Positions 1 to 6,278 of a DNA stretch of 18,884 nt are shown here, one piece after another. The DNA lies in contig JBHIEE010000048.1 in the NCBI GenBank assembly GCA_046760445.1, positions 1 through 18,884 of the forward strand, in the 5' to 3' direction. A program made the translations under genes and the position numbers. The notes beneath the pieces are model-generated. The model saw only the letters and a program-made list of their open reading frames with translations, ran no database searches and was not told the origin of the DNA. The DNA comes from JBHIEE01 sp046760445. GTDB taxonomy: Bacteria > Acidobacteriota > Aminicenantia > JdFR-78. Each line of letters starts with the position of its first letter. Position 1 is the stretch's first letter.

Positions 1-2
1 AA

Positions 3-1397
3 ATGAAGATACATTTAATGGGAATTTGCGGAACAGGAATGGCCTCTTTGGCCGGCCTATTAAAAGAAAAAGGATATAACATTACTGGTTCAGACGATAA
101 TTTTCATCCTCCAATGGGAGATATGGTAAAAAAACTAAAAATTCCTCTGTTTAAAGACTACCAGCCAGAAAATATCCCTCCAGGAGTTGACTTAGTTATT
201 ATTGGTAATGTTATTTCCCGGGGTAATCCTGAAGCAGAATATGTCTTAAATAAAAATATTCCTTTTAAATCTATGCCTCAAGCTCTCTATGAATTTTTTA
301 TTCGAAAAAATATTTCAATTGTTATTGCCGGCACTCACGGCAAAACGACCACTGCTTCTCTTCTAGCCTGGTGCCTGGAAGTAATTGGCAAAAAGCCTTC
401 ATTTGCTATTGGAGGAATCGCTAAAAATTATGGGAGGAATTTTCAGTTGGGAAAAAAGGGATATTTCATTGCCGAAGGTGATGAGTATGAAACCTCATTC
501 TTTGATAAAGGACCAAAATTCACCCATTATTTTCCTCAATATTTAATCTTGAATGCAATTGAATATGATCATGCAGACATTTTTTCTTCTAAAAAGGAAT
601 ATCTAACTGTTTTTAAAAGACTGGTCAATATCGTTCCTCAAAGAGGATTAATTTTATATTGTGGTGAAAGCCCTTTAACCCAAAAAGCAATTGAAAAGGC
701 ATTTACTGAAGCTCAAAGTTTTGGATTTTCTAATCACACTACTTGGCAGGCAACTGATATTCACTATGAAAATTCTATAGCTTACTTTTCTGTTTTAAAA
801 AAAGGAAAATCTTTTGGGAAATTTAAAATTCCTCTTATTGGTAAGTTCAACATTTTAAATGCATTAGCTGCTATTGCTCTCCTTTATAATTTAGGCTTTT
901 ACTACTGGCAAATTGGAAAAGCATTATCTACTTTTCAAGGAGTAAAAAAAAGGCTAGAAAAAATAGCGGAAAGGAAGGGAATTATTCTTTACGATGACTT
1001 TGCTCATCATCCAACTTCTATCGAAAAAGTAATCAATACTTTGAGAGAAAATTATCCGACCCAGAAAATATGGGCAATCCTTGAACCGAGATCCTGGAGC
1101 CTAAGAAGGAATGTTTTCCAAAATGAATTAGCCTCTGCTTTCAAGAAAGCGAACGAAGTAATTATTGCTGAAGTCTATCAAAAAGAAAAAATCCCTCCCC
1201 GTCAAATTCTAAATGTTAACAGACTTGTCCAAGACATTACCGCCAATGGGTCTAAAGCTTATTTTCTACCTACCTCAGATAAAATTTTGGATTTTTTAAA
1301 AGAAAATCTCAGTCCAAATGACATAATTGTTGTTATGTCGAATGGATATTTTGATAATTTGGCTGAAAACCTGAAGGAATTAATTTTAAAATTTTAA
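3..1397 (+). CDS. mpl: UDP-N-acetylmuramate:L-alanyl-gamma-D-glutamyl-meso-diaminopimelate ligase (Mpl)
   Basis: This cytoplasmic Mur-family ligase joins recycled murein tripeptide to UDP-MurNAc with ATP, feeding peptidoglycan recycling. The 464 residues match the usual length of about 455. The N-terminus has the Mur Rossmann motif GICGTGMASLAG (residues 8-19). The ATP P-loop is GTHGKTT (110-116). EGDEYETSFFDKGPKF (158-173) and EYDHADIF (187-194) follow the Mpl rather than the MurC pattern. YDDFAHHPT (330-338), EPRS (361-364) and MSNG (445-448) mark the C-terminal ligase domain. The reading frame opens with ATG two bases after the window edge, and MKIHLMGICG is the normal family start, so it is probably complete, but its ribosome-binding site is outside. 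It converges on the DUF362 gene 13 bp away with no clear terminator between them. MurC is the main alternative and fits less well. Confidence 0.93.
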   Translation: MKIHLMGICGTGMASLAGLLKEKGYNITGSDDNFHPPMGDMVKKLKIPLFKDYQPENIPPGVDLVIIGNVISRGNPEAEYVLNKNIPFKSMPQALYEFFIRKNISIVIAGTHGKTTTASLLAWCLEVIGKKPSFAIGGIAKNYGRNFQLGKKGYFIAEGDEYETSFFDKGPKFTHYFPQYLILNAIEYDHADIFSSKKEYLTVFKRLVNIVPQRGLILYCGESPLTQKAIEKAFTEAQSFGFSNHTTWQATDIHYENSIAYFSVLKKGKSFGKFKIPLIGKFNILNALAAIALLYNLGFYYWQIGKALSTFQGVKKRLEKIAERKGIILYDDFAHHPTSIEKVINTLRENYPTQKIWAILEPRSWSLRRNVFQNELASAFKKANEVIIAEVYQKEKIPPRQILNVNRLVQDITANGSKAYFLPTSDKILDFLKENLSPNDIIVVMSNGYFDNLAENLKELILKF

Positions 1398-1410
1398 ATT
1401 TAAAGGTGTC

Positions 1411-2424
1411 TTATCCTTCCTGAAGAATAGCTTTTATTTTCTTGGCATATTGTTCGCTTTGTTCGTCACCAGTAATAATTTCAATTTCCTGAGGAGAGCT
1501 CACACCTAAACCAAGCTCAGCTGCCCGAGCAATCTGCTTCTGCTCAAAGATTTTTCTCTCCATAATCTCTTTGTTACTTCCAGCTTCTTTTAGAACAGCT
1601 ATTGCTACGGCATCAACTGCCACTCGGTCAGTCCCAGCCAGAAAAACATTGGTCTGTTTTTTAGTCCCTACTGAAGGTCCTCCATCAACAAAAGCTTCTA
1701 CTCCATCTAAAACAATTAACGATGGTCGATAAGCCAAGTTTATCTCGGCAATCATCTTTCTCATATAAGGAGAAGTATGAAGTTCTCTCATTAGCTTTTT
1801 GGGAGTTATTCCTACTGATAATTTTAACGACATAGTAAAAACACCACCATATTGATGAGTTTTCAAACAGCAAGTCGAAACCACACATTCTGATTCAGCA
1901 ACTGGCTTGGCAACATAAAACCCATTGGACCAATGATTCCCTGGAGGATTAAAATAAACCCACTCCTTATCAGTAAGTTCTTCAAAGTTAATAATATCAA
2001 AATTGAGTTCTTTAGCTAACTCGAAAATGCCTTTTTCTTCCATCACTTGCTTTGTATCTGGAGGACCACTTCTTTCTCCAACAGTTATCTTCTTTGCTCC
2101 CAGATGTCTTAACTCAACAACAAGCTGGGATAAAGTATCATTATGAGTCGAGGCTGGAGCTGGATCAGCTGAATTGAAATTGGGTTTAATAAGAACATTT
2201 TTCCCTTTCACTGGGTTAATTTTCAGTAATTCAATTGTTCTCTTTACTCCGAATTTTCTATCATTTGTTCTAACCAAGGAGATAACAGACTTAAAGTTAA
2301 CTTTTCTTTTTCTCTTTTCCTCTTCTTGGGGCAAAAACGACAAGCTTTTAAGTGAAATCAAGGTGACAAAGGAAGATTTTAAAAACTCTCTTCTTGTCTG
2401 AGAAACCAGAAAAAACCTCTTCAT
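1411..2424 (-). CDS. Tat-exported DUF362 domain protein
   Basis: This 337-residue protein belongs to the DUF362 family, whose biochemical role is not settled. The N-terminus carries a twin-arginine signal, SQTRREFLK (residues 8-16), followed by a hydrophobic stretch to about residue 31, so export in folded form is expected. Family landmarks are VLIKPNFNSADPAP (77-90), the CCLKTHQYGG segment (185-194), and the late block with LIVLDGVEAF followed by AVDAVAIAVL. No CxxCxxC iron-sulfur motif is present, although some DUF362 proteins have one. AAGGAG precedes the ATG and overlaps the stop of the DUF2905 gene 12 bp upstream, so the two are probably co-transcribed. It is the last gene of the minus-strand block that starts with the acyl-CoA dehydrogenase. 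The family assignment is firm; the function is unknown. Confidence 0.85.
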   Translation of the reverse strand: MKRFFLVSQTRREFLKSSFVTLISLKSLSFLPQEEEKRKRKVNFKSVISLVRTNDRKFGVKRTIELLKINPVKGKNVLIKPNFNSADPAPASTHNDTLSQLVVELRHLGAKKITVGERSGPPDTKQVMEEKGIFELAKELNFDIINFEELTDKEWVYFNPPGNHWSNGFYVAKPVAESECVVSTCCLKTHQYGGVFTMSLKLSVGITPKKLMRELHTSPYMRKMIAEINLAYRPSLIVLDGVEAFVDGGPSVGTKKQTNVFLAGTDRVAVDAVAIAVLKEAGSNKEIMERKIFEQKQIARAAELGLGVSSPQEIEIITGDEQSEQYAKKIKAILQEG

Positions 2425-2436
2425 TTAACTATCTCC

Positions 2437-2661
2437 TTATTTTTTTGCGATAAACCTGAAAATTAAATAGAAAATTAAGCTTAAAATAAGACTAAATAAT
2501 ATACTGGTTGCTAATGGAAAATAAAAGGTAAAATTTCCTTTCTTAATTAAAATATCCCCTGGCAGCCGACCTATCCATTTTACTTTCCCAGCTAATTTAA
2601 TAATTATTCCCACTAGAATAATTAAAAATCCAAAGAGAATAATTATGTTACCTAATTTCAT
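2437..2661 (-). CDS. DUF2905 family small membrane protein
   Basis: A 74-residue protein with two hydrophobic helices (about residues 5-24 and 46-70) separated by a short polar loop. The loop sequence GRLPGDILIKKGNFTFYFPL (residues 32-51) is the hallmark of DUF2905. This family is common in bacteria and has no established function; an inner-membrane location is inferred. The start lacks a good Shine-Dalgarno sequence, and its upstream DNA is a word repeat rather than a normal leader. Its stop overlaps the ribosome-binding site of the DUF362 gene, which suggests translational coupling. Confidence 0.8.
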   Translation of the reverse strand: MKLGNIIILFGFLIILVGIIIKLAGKVKWIGRLPGDILIKKGNFTFYFPLATSILFSLILSLIFYLIFRFIAKK

Positions 2662-2663
2662 GT

Positions 2664-2728
2664 TTCAAGTCACAAGTCACAGGTTATAAATCTGAATTTC
2701 AGCCTGGGACATGTGACTTATAACCTAC
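2664..2728 (-). repeat. Word-repeat hairpin, copy A (end of mce)
   Basis: AGGTTATAA (2681-2689) and TTATAACCT (2718-2726) are perfect 9-bp inverted arms around a 28-nt loop that itself holds the palindrome CTGAATTTCAG. The flanks repeat the word AAGTCAC. The pattern ATTTCAG, then about 7 bases, then ACATGT, then CTT and TAACCT also occurs in copy B at 9903-9932, so the two are homologous. The right arm lies inside the last codons of the epimerase gene and the left part is the leader of the DUF2905 gene. Confidence 0.75.
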
Positions 2729-3124
2729 GATTTGTTTTAATTCGATTAACACGCCGTTCAAACTTTTGGGATGAATGAACACGATCAGGCTATCTCCTGC
2801 TCCTTTTTTCGGTTCCTCTTCAATCAACATCAAACCTTGCTCTTTTAATTTTTCCATAGTTTTTTTTATGTCATCTACTTCAAAACAAATATGATGGAGT
2901 CCCTCTCCTCTTTTTTCTAAAAATTTTTTAACAGGAGAAAAGTCACTCAGGGGAGAGATTAATTCAATTTTAATTCCATTATTTAACCTTAAAAAACCAA
3001 CTTTAATCTTATACTCTTGAACTTCTTCAATTTTCTCAATTTTTATCCCTAAAATATGAGTCCACTTTTCAGCAGAAGCCTCTAAATTCTCAACAGCAAT
3101 TGCAATGTGGTCAAATTTCATCAT
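2699..3124 (-). CDS. mce: Methylmalonyl-CoA epimerase
   Basis: This enzyme interconverts (R)- and (S)-methylmalonyl-CoA in the propionyl-CoA to succinyl-CoA route. The 141 residues form a glyoxalase/VOC fold with paired beta-alpha-beta-beta-beta modules. Likely metal ligands by family position are H6 (FDHIAIAV), a residue near E54 (IELISP), one of H77/H78 (GEGLHHICFEVDDI) and E128 (NGVLIELK). The family normally ends just after the last motif. Here about ten further residues, VGYKSHVPG and the preceding Ile, are encoded by repeat copy A, so the C-terminal tail appears to be repeat-derived. It follows meaB at 72 bp, a gap filled by a hairpin repeat. No strong Shine-Dalgarno sequence is seen, and two adjacent ATGs could serve as start. 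Confidence 0.9.
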   Translation of the reverse strand: MMKFDHIAIAVENLEASAEKWTHILGIKIEKIEEVQEYKIKVGFLRLNNGIKIELISPLSDFSPVKKFLEKRGEGLHHICFEVDDIKKTMEKLKEQGLMLIEEEPKKGAGDSLIVFIHPKSLNGVLIELKQIVGYKSHVPG

Positions 3125-3150
3125 TTATAAATCATAAATCCTAAATCTTG

Positions 3151-3211
3151 AATCGTGAATTGTAAACCGTTGGCTGCGAGACTCACAGTTCACGGTTTAC
3201 GATTTACGATT
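3151..3211. repeat. Long inverted repeat between meaB and mce
   Basis: A 20-bp left arm (3151-3170) and right arm (3192-3211) match at 18 of 20 positions, with a 21-nt loop between them. The core arms GTAAACCGT and ACGGTTTAC are perfect. The right arm contains the last codons and the stop codon of meaB, so on the operon mRNA the hairpin would form at the meaB stop. No U-run follows it, so it looks like a repeat or an mRNA-processing/stability hairpin rather than an intrinsic terminator. Confidence 0.8.
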
Positions 3212-4129
3212 TACAATTTTTTCTGCTATTGTATAAGGATCCACTTCTCTTTGATAAATTTTTTCTACATATTCATTAAATTCTTTCTCTCTAATTTTTC
3301 CTCGAAGCTCTTGATAAATCATATCTTGAATTATATCCTCCAACATCCAGCGAATTAGCCTCTTCCTTCTCTGTTCAATTAGCTCTAATGAGTTTTTAGA
3401 CATAAAATTATATATTTCTTTAATTAATAAATCTACTCCCTGTCCAGTAGTAGCAACTGTTTTCACTACAGGAATCATTTCTTCTCCCTTTTTAAGTCCC
3501 ATGGACAATACAGCCTGAAGTTGTCTCTCTAAATTAGTTGCCTCAGGATGATCAGCTTTGTTAATAACAAATATGTCACCGATTTCCATTATTCCTGCTT
3601 TAAAAGTCTGAATTTCATCTCCTGCACCAGGAATTAAGATAACTAAAACAATATCAGCAAATTTAACAATCTCAACTTCATCCTGACCTACTCCCACTGT
3701 TTCAATAAGGATAATATCATTACCTGCAGCCTCAAGAAGAGTAATTACCTCTCCTGTCGATTTAGCCAATCCACCTAAATGTCCCCGAGTAGCCATACTT
3801 CGGATAAATACCTTCTCATCCACGCTATGTCTCATCATTCGAATTCGATCACCTAATATTGCACCACCTGTAAAGGGACTAGTTGGATCAACGGCAATTA
3901 TTCCTACTGATTTATCATCAGCCCGAAAATCTTTAATCATCTGGTCAATCAGGGTGCTTTTACCGGAACCGGGTGAACCAGTAATACCAATTATTAAAGA
4001 GTGCCCCGTATGGGGAAATAATTCCTTTAAATAGGAGTGAATTTTTCGAGGTTCACTTTCGACCAAAGAAATCATTTTGGCAATTGCTCTATGATTTCCT
4101 TTCAGTACTTTTTCAACCAAATCCATCAC
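3197..4129 (-). CDS. meaB: Methylmalonyl-CoA mutase-associated GTPase (MeaB/ArgK family)
   Basis: This SIMIBI-class G3E GTPase escorts adenosylcobalamin into methylmalonyl-CoA mutase and protects the enzyme. In 310 residues it shows the P-loop GSPGSGKST (51-59), the DPTSPFTGGAILGDRIRM block (81-98), the switch segment ETVGVGQDE (143-151) and the guanine-specificity motif NKAD (190-193). The C-terminal dimerisation arm is present. The frame begins at GTG (4129), with an ATG one codon later. TAGGAT just upstream could serve either, so the start is uncertain by one residue. It lies 183 bp downstream of the acyl-CoA dehydrogenase and 72 bp upstream of mce on the same strand, the expected neighbourhood. 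The mutase it serves is not in the window. Its last four or so codons (NRKS) come from a repeat arm. Confidence 0.92.
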   Translation of the reverse strand: MMDLVEKVLKGNHRAIAKMISLVESEPRKIHSYLKELFPHTGHSLIIGITGSPGSGKSTLIDQMIKDFRADDKSVGIIAVDPTSPFTGGAILGDRIRMMRHSVDEKVFIRSMATRGHLGGLAKSTGEVITLLEAAGNDIILIETVGVGQDEVEIVKFADIVLVILIPGAGDEIQTFKAGIMEIGDIFVINKADHPEATNLERQLQAVLSMGLKKGEEMIPVVKTVATTGQGVDLLIKEIYNFMSKNSLELIEQRRKRLIRWMLEDIIQDMIYQELRGKIREKEFNEYVEKIYQREVDPYTIAEKIVNRKS

Positions 4130-4312
4130 TTAAAATCCTATAAAAGTTAAAATCCAAAATCCCAAGCCCTGTAGTCCCGAGTACTCGGGATTGTATTTTG
4201 AACATTGAATATTTGAATTTGTCTGTAATTTGGAATTTTTATATATCTTCTCTTTGTCAAGATCATTTGAAAATCCTCATTTCTGGTCATCGTTAATTGA
4301 TAATTGTTGATT
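4130..4312. repeat. Repeat-filled gap, acd-meaB: palindrome copy 1 and long repeat R1
   Basis: The 183-bp gap holds no gene. TCCCGAGTACTCGGGA is at 4175-4190. From there to about 4279 runs repeat R1, which matches R2 at 9757-9871. Shared blocks, in order, are the palindrome plus TTG, ATTTGGAATTTTTATATA, CTTCTCTTTGT and GATCAT-TG. R1 lacks about 20 bp that R2 has before CTTCTCTTTGT. The minus strand near 4281-4305 reads CAATTATCAATTAACGATGACC, which resembles the DNA leading into the four-helix-bundle remnant at 5630. Confidence 0.8.
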
Positions 4313-5458
4313 TTAGTATTCTTCTAAAACCTTCTGAGCAATTATCCATCTCTGAATCTCAGATGTTCCTTCACCTATAGTTGCCAGTTTAGAATCCCGA
4401 TAGAATTTTTCGACTGGATAGTCTTTCGTAAACCCATAACCTCCGAAGATTTGCACGGCTACTGAAGAGGCTTTTACCGCTAATTCGCTGGCAAAGAGTT
4501 TAGCCATAGCTGATTCCTTAGGAATTCTCTTTTCCTGATCTTCTAAGAATGCTGCTTTATAAGTTAAAAGTCGGGCCGCTTCAAGCTCTGTAAACAAATC
4601 AGCCAGCATCCATTGAATAGCCTGAAAATTGGCAATAGGTTGATTAAATTGAACTCTTTCTTTAGCATACTTTATGGTTGCCTCTATTGCTCCAGCAGCA
4701 ATACCCAATGAAAAACCAGCAATACTTACCCGTCCTCCATCCAAAACCACCACTGCGTTCCGATAACCCATTCCTTCTTGACCAAGTAAGTTTTCCTCAG
4801 GTACTTTGACATCTTCAAAAATAAGCTCAGCTGTATCTGATGCTCTAATACCTAATTTATCTTCTTTTTTCCCGACTTTAAAACCTTCCATTCCTTTCTC
4901 CAAAATAAAAGCAGAAATCCCTTTTCTTCTTTTCTCTTTATCTGTCACTGCCATAACTACAGCAATTTCTGCCACCGAACCATTGGTAATAAACACTTTT
5001 CTTCCATTTAAAACCCAGTAATTTCCTTTTTTCTCAGCAAAGGTTCTAAGAGCAGCAGCATCTGAGCCAGCTTCTGGTTCAGTTAAAGCCCAGGCTCCTA
5101 AAGTTTGACCACTGGTTAAACGAGTAAGATACTTCTTTTTTTGTTCCTCTGTTCCGAAAAGATTAATATGATTGGAACATAAAGAATTATGAGCGGCCAC
5201 AACCAAACCAATGGAGGGATCAACTTTGGAAAGTTCTTCCAAAATTATCACATAATCCACATTGGAGTAACCTGCTCCAGAATACTTTTCAGGAAAAACA
5301 ATGCCTAACAAACCCATTTCTCCTAATTTTCGAGTTAGTTCTTCAGGCCATTCACCTTTTTCATCATATTCTTTGACTTTAGGAGCAATCTCCTTTTGAA
5401 TAAAATTTTTAATAGATTCTCTTAATAATTCCTGGTCTTGAGTAAAAGAAAAATCCAT
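4313..5458 (-). CDS. Acyl-CoA dehydrogenase
   Basis: This soluble FAD enzyme oxidises acyl-CoA to trans-2-enoyl-CoA, passing electrons to ETF. The 381 residues match the short/medium-chain family length. The N-terminal helical domain is followed by the FAD-contact segment WALTEPEAGSDAA (residues 123-135) and a mid-domain FITNGSVAEIAVVMA block (156-170). RVQFNQPIANFQAIQ (268-282) and IFGGYGFTKDYPVEKFYRD (337-355) are classic. The catalytic base is E363 in IGEGTSEIQR (361-370). Exact chain-length specificity cannot be read from sequence; butyryl-, branched-chain or glutaryl-type substrates are all possible. The ATG is preceded by AGGGG at a 7-base spacing. It heads the block acd-meaB-mce, suggesting use in amino-acid or fatty-acid breakdown that ends in propionyl-CoA. 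Confidence 0.93.
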   Translation of the reverse strand: MDFSFTQDQELLRESIKNFIQKEIAPKVKEYDEKGEWPEELTRKLGEMGLLGIVFPEKYSGAGYSNVDYVIILEELSKVDPSIGLVVAAHNSLCSNHINLFGTEEQKKKYLTRLTSGQTLGAWALTEPEAGSDAAALRTFAEKKGNYWVLNGRKVFITNGSVAEIAVVMAVTDKEKRRKGISAFILEKGMEGFKVGKKEDKLGIRASDTAELIFEDVKVPEENLLGQEGMGYRNAVVVLDGGRVSIAGFSLGIAAGAIEATIKYAKERVQFNQPIANFQAIQWMLADLFTELEAARLLTYKAAFLEDQEKRIPKESAMAKLFASELAVKASSVAVQIFGGYGFTKDYPVEKFYRDSKLATIGEGTSEIQRWIIAQKVLEEY

Positions 5459-5495
5459 ATTAAAACCCCTAAATCAATTTTTATCAATTTTCAAT

Positions 5496-5632
5496 TTATT
5501 TGGTAATTGATTTACTTGCTTTACTAACAATAGAGCTTAATATTTTCACAAGTTCATCATTCTCGGAATATAAAGATTTAGCTTCATTTTTATTCCCAAA
5601 GGAACTTTATCCTCTTTCTCTTTTTTGGTCAT
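5496..5632 (-). pseudogene. Degenerate four-helix-bundle (S23/IVP-type) gene
   Basis: On the minus strand an ATG at 5632 opens MTKKEKEDKV, preceded by a CAATTACCAATTAACA leader. The frame then fails. In another frame, 5606-5496 reads NKNEAKSLYSENDELVKILSSIVSKASKSITK followed by a stop; the E..EL.KI..SIV pattern is how S23-type four-helix-bundle proteins (TIGR02436/PF05635) usually end. Only about 45 codons remain of the usual 110-130, so the middle is deleted and the ends are frameshifted relative to each other. The family call rests on a short C-terminal motif and is moderate. Confidence 0.55.
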
Positions 5633-5860
5633 TGTTAATTGGTAATTGTGATTTGTTTGGAATTTTGTCATTGGTCAGTTTCCAGTTTCTCGCTTCCTGC
5701 CTTTTCTTTTTTGTTTTAATTCAAAACTCAAAATTAAGAATTCAAAATTATTATCTGTCATCTTCTTTATATTACTTTGATAAAAACCATTTATCAAGAA
5801 AAATTTGGCTTTCCTAATAAAAAGTGAGGAGTTTAGAAAGCAAAATGATAAGACTGACAT
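5633..5860. repeat. Word-repeat leader upstream of the acd-side remnant
   Basis: No gene is supported here. Degenerate AT-rich words dominate: on the minus strand AAAATTCCAAACAAATCAC, CAATTACCAATTAACAATG, and TTTTGAATTCTTAATTTTGAG followed by TTTTGAATT. Reading frames across it translate only the repeat words. It forms one unit with the four-helix-bundle remnant, and the two fill most of the 437-bp gap before the YHS gene. Confidence 0.6.
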
Positions 5861-5889
5861 TTGACTTTTTTTATTAAATCGAATAGATT
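5861..5889 (+). promoter_or_regulatory. Sigma70-type promoter for the YHS gene, leaderless
   Basis: TTGACT (5861-5866), a 17-bp spacer and TAGATT (5884-5889) form a good promoter. Transcription would begin near 5896, on the start codon itself, which fits the absence of any Shine-Dalgarno sequence. Confidence 0.6.
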
Positions 5890-5895
5890 TTATGT

Positions 5896-6156
5896 ATGTG
5901 GTTCAAACTAATTTTCCTTGCCTTGCTCGTCTTTCTGATCTATTTATTCACTAAATTTATCAGATTTCTTCAAAAAATTAGCCTGCCGTCAGAACCAAAG
6001 TCCCAAATAAAACAGTCGAATTTAATGGTCAAAGATGAAATATGTAATACCTATCTTCCCAAGGAAGAAGCGATCGAAGTTAATTTCCAGGGTAGAAAAT
6101 ATTATTTCTGTTCAGATACCTGCCGCCAGAAATTTCTTAAAGACGGCAAATCTTGA
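5896..6156 (+). CDS. Small membrane-anchored YHS-domain protein
   Basis: An 86-residue protein with one N-terminal membrane helix (about residues 3-19), a linker, and a short metal-binding YHS-like domain from about residue 44. The domain reads MVKDEICNTYLPKEEAI (44-60) and YYFCSDTCRQKF (69-80). C50, C72 and C76 are the candidate metal ligands. The pattern matches small YHS proteins, where DPVCGTYV is usual and DEICNTYL is found here. A metal-handling role is inferred from the fold only. The gene stands alone, converging on carB, with its own promoter ending 6 bp before the ATG. An overlapping ATG at 5892 is in another frame. Confidence 0.75.
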   Translation: MWFKLIFLALLVFLIYLFTKFIRFLQKISLPSEPKSQIKQSNLMVKDEICNTYLPKEEAIEVNFQGRKYYFCSDTCRQKFLKDGKS

Positions 6157-6278
6157 ATAATACCAGTGCTGCGGTGTTGCAGTGCTGCTATCTTTAATTC
6201 ATTAAAATAGTGCTTAAGTGCTTTTAAGGTCTTCGGGGCTTAGTGTCTTTTGGAATTTGGGTTTTGGGATTTGAGATT
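6157..6278. repeat. Word repeats between YHS gene and carB
   Basis: CAGTGCTGC occurs at 6164-6172 and again at 6180-6188, separated by GGTGTTG. AGTGCTTA/AGTGCTTT is a tandem pair at 6209-6224. GGAATTTGGGTTTTGGGATTT follows. No gene and no clear intrinsic terminator were seen between these convergent genes. Confidence 0.6.

Noticed and set aside
1383..1410. TTTAAAATTTTAAATTTAAA between mpl and DUF362 as a bidirectional terminator
   Set aside because: Pure A/T pairing would be a very weak stem, and such strings are common in this DNA.
4175..4190. Palindrome as an intrinsic terminator
   Set aside because: No T-run follows on either strand in any of the four copies, and the perfect palindrome has no loop.
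5500..5817. Plus-strand reading frame of 105 codons in the acd-YHS gap
   Set aside because: It is antisense to the four-helix-bundle fragment and otherwise repeat-encoded, with no ribosome-binding site or family resemblance.
5675..5860. Minus-strand reading frame of 61 codons
   Set aside because: Its second half (NNFEFLILSFELK) is translated repeat words, and no supporting start signals were found.
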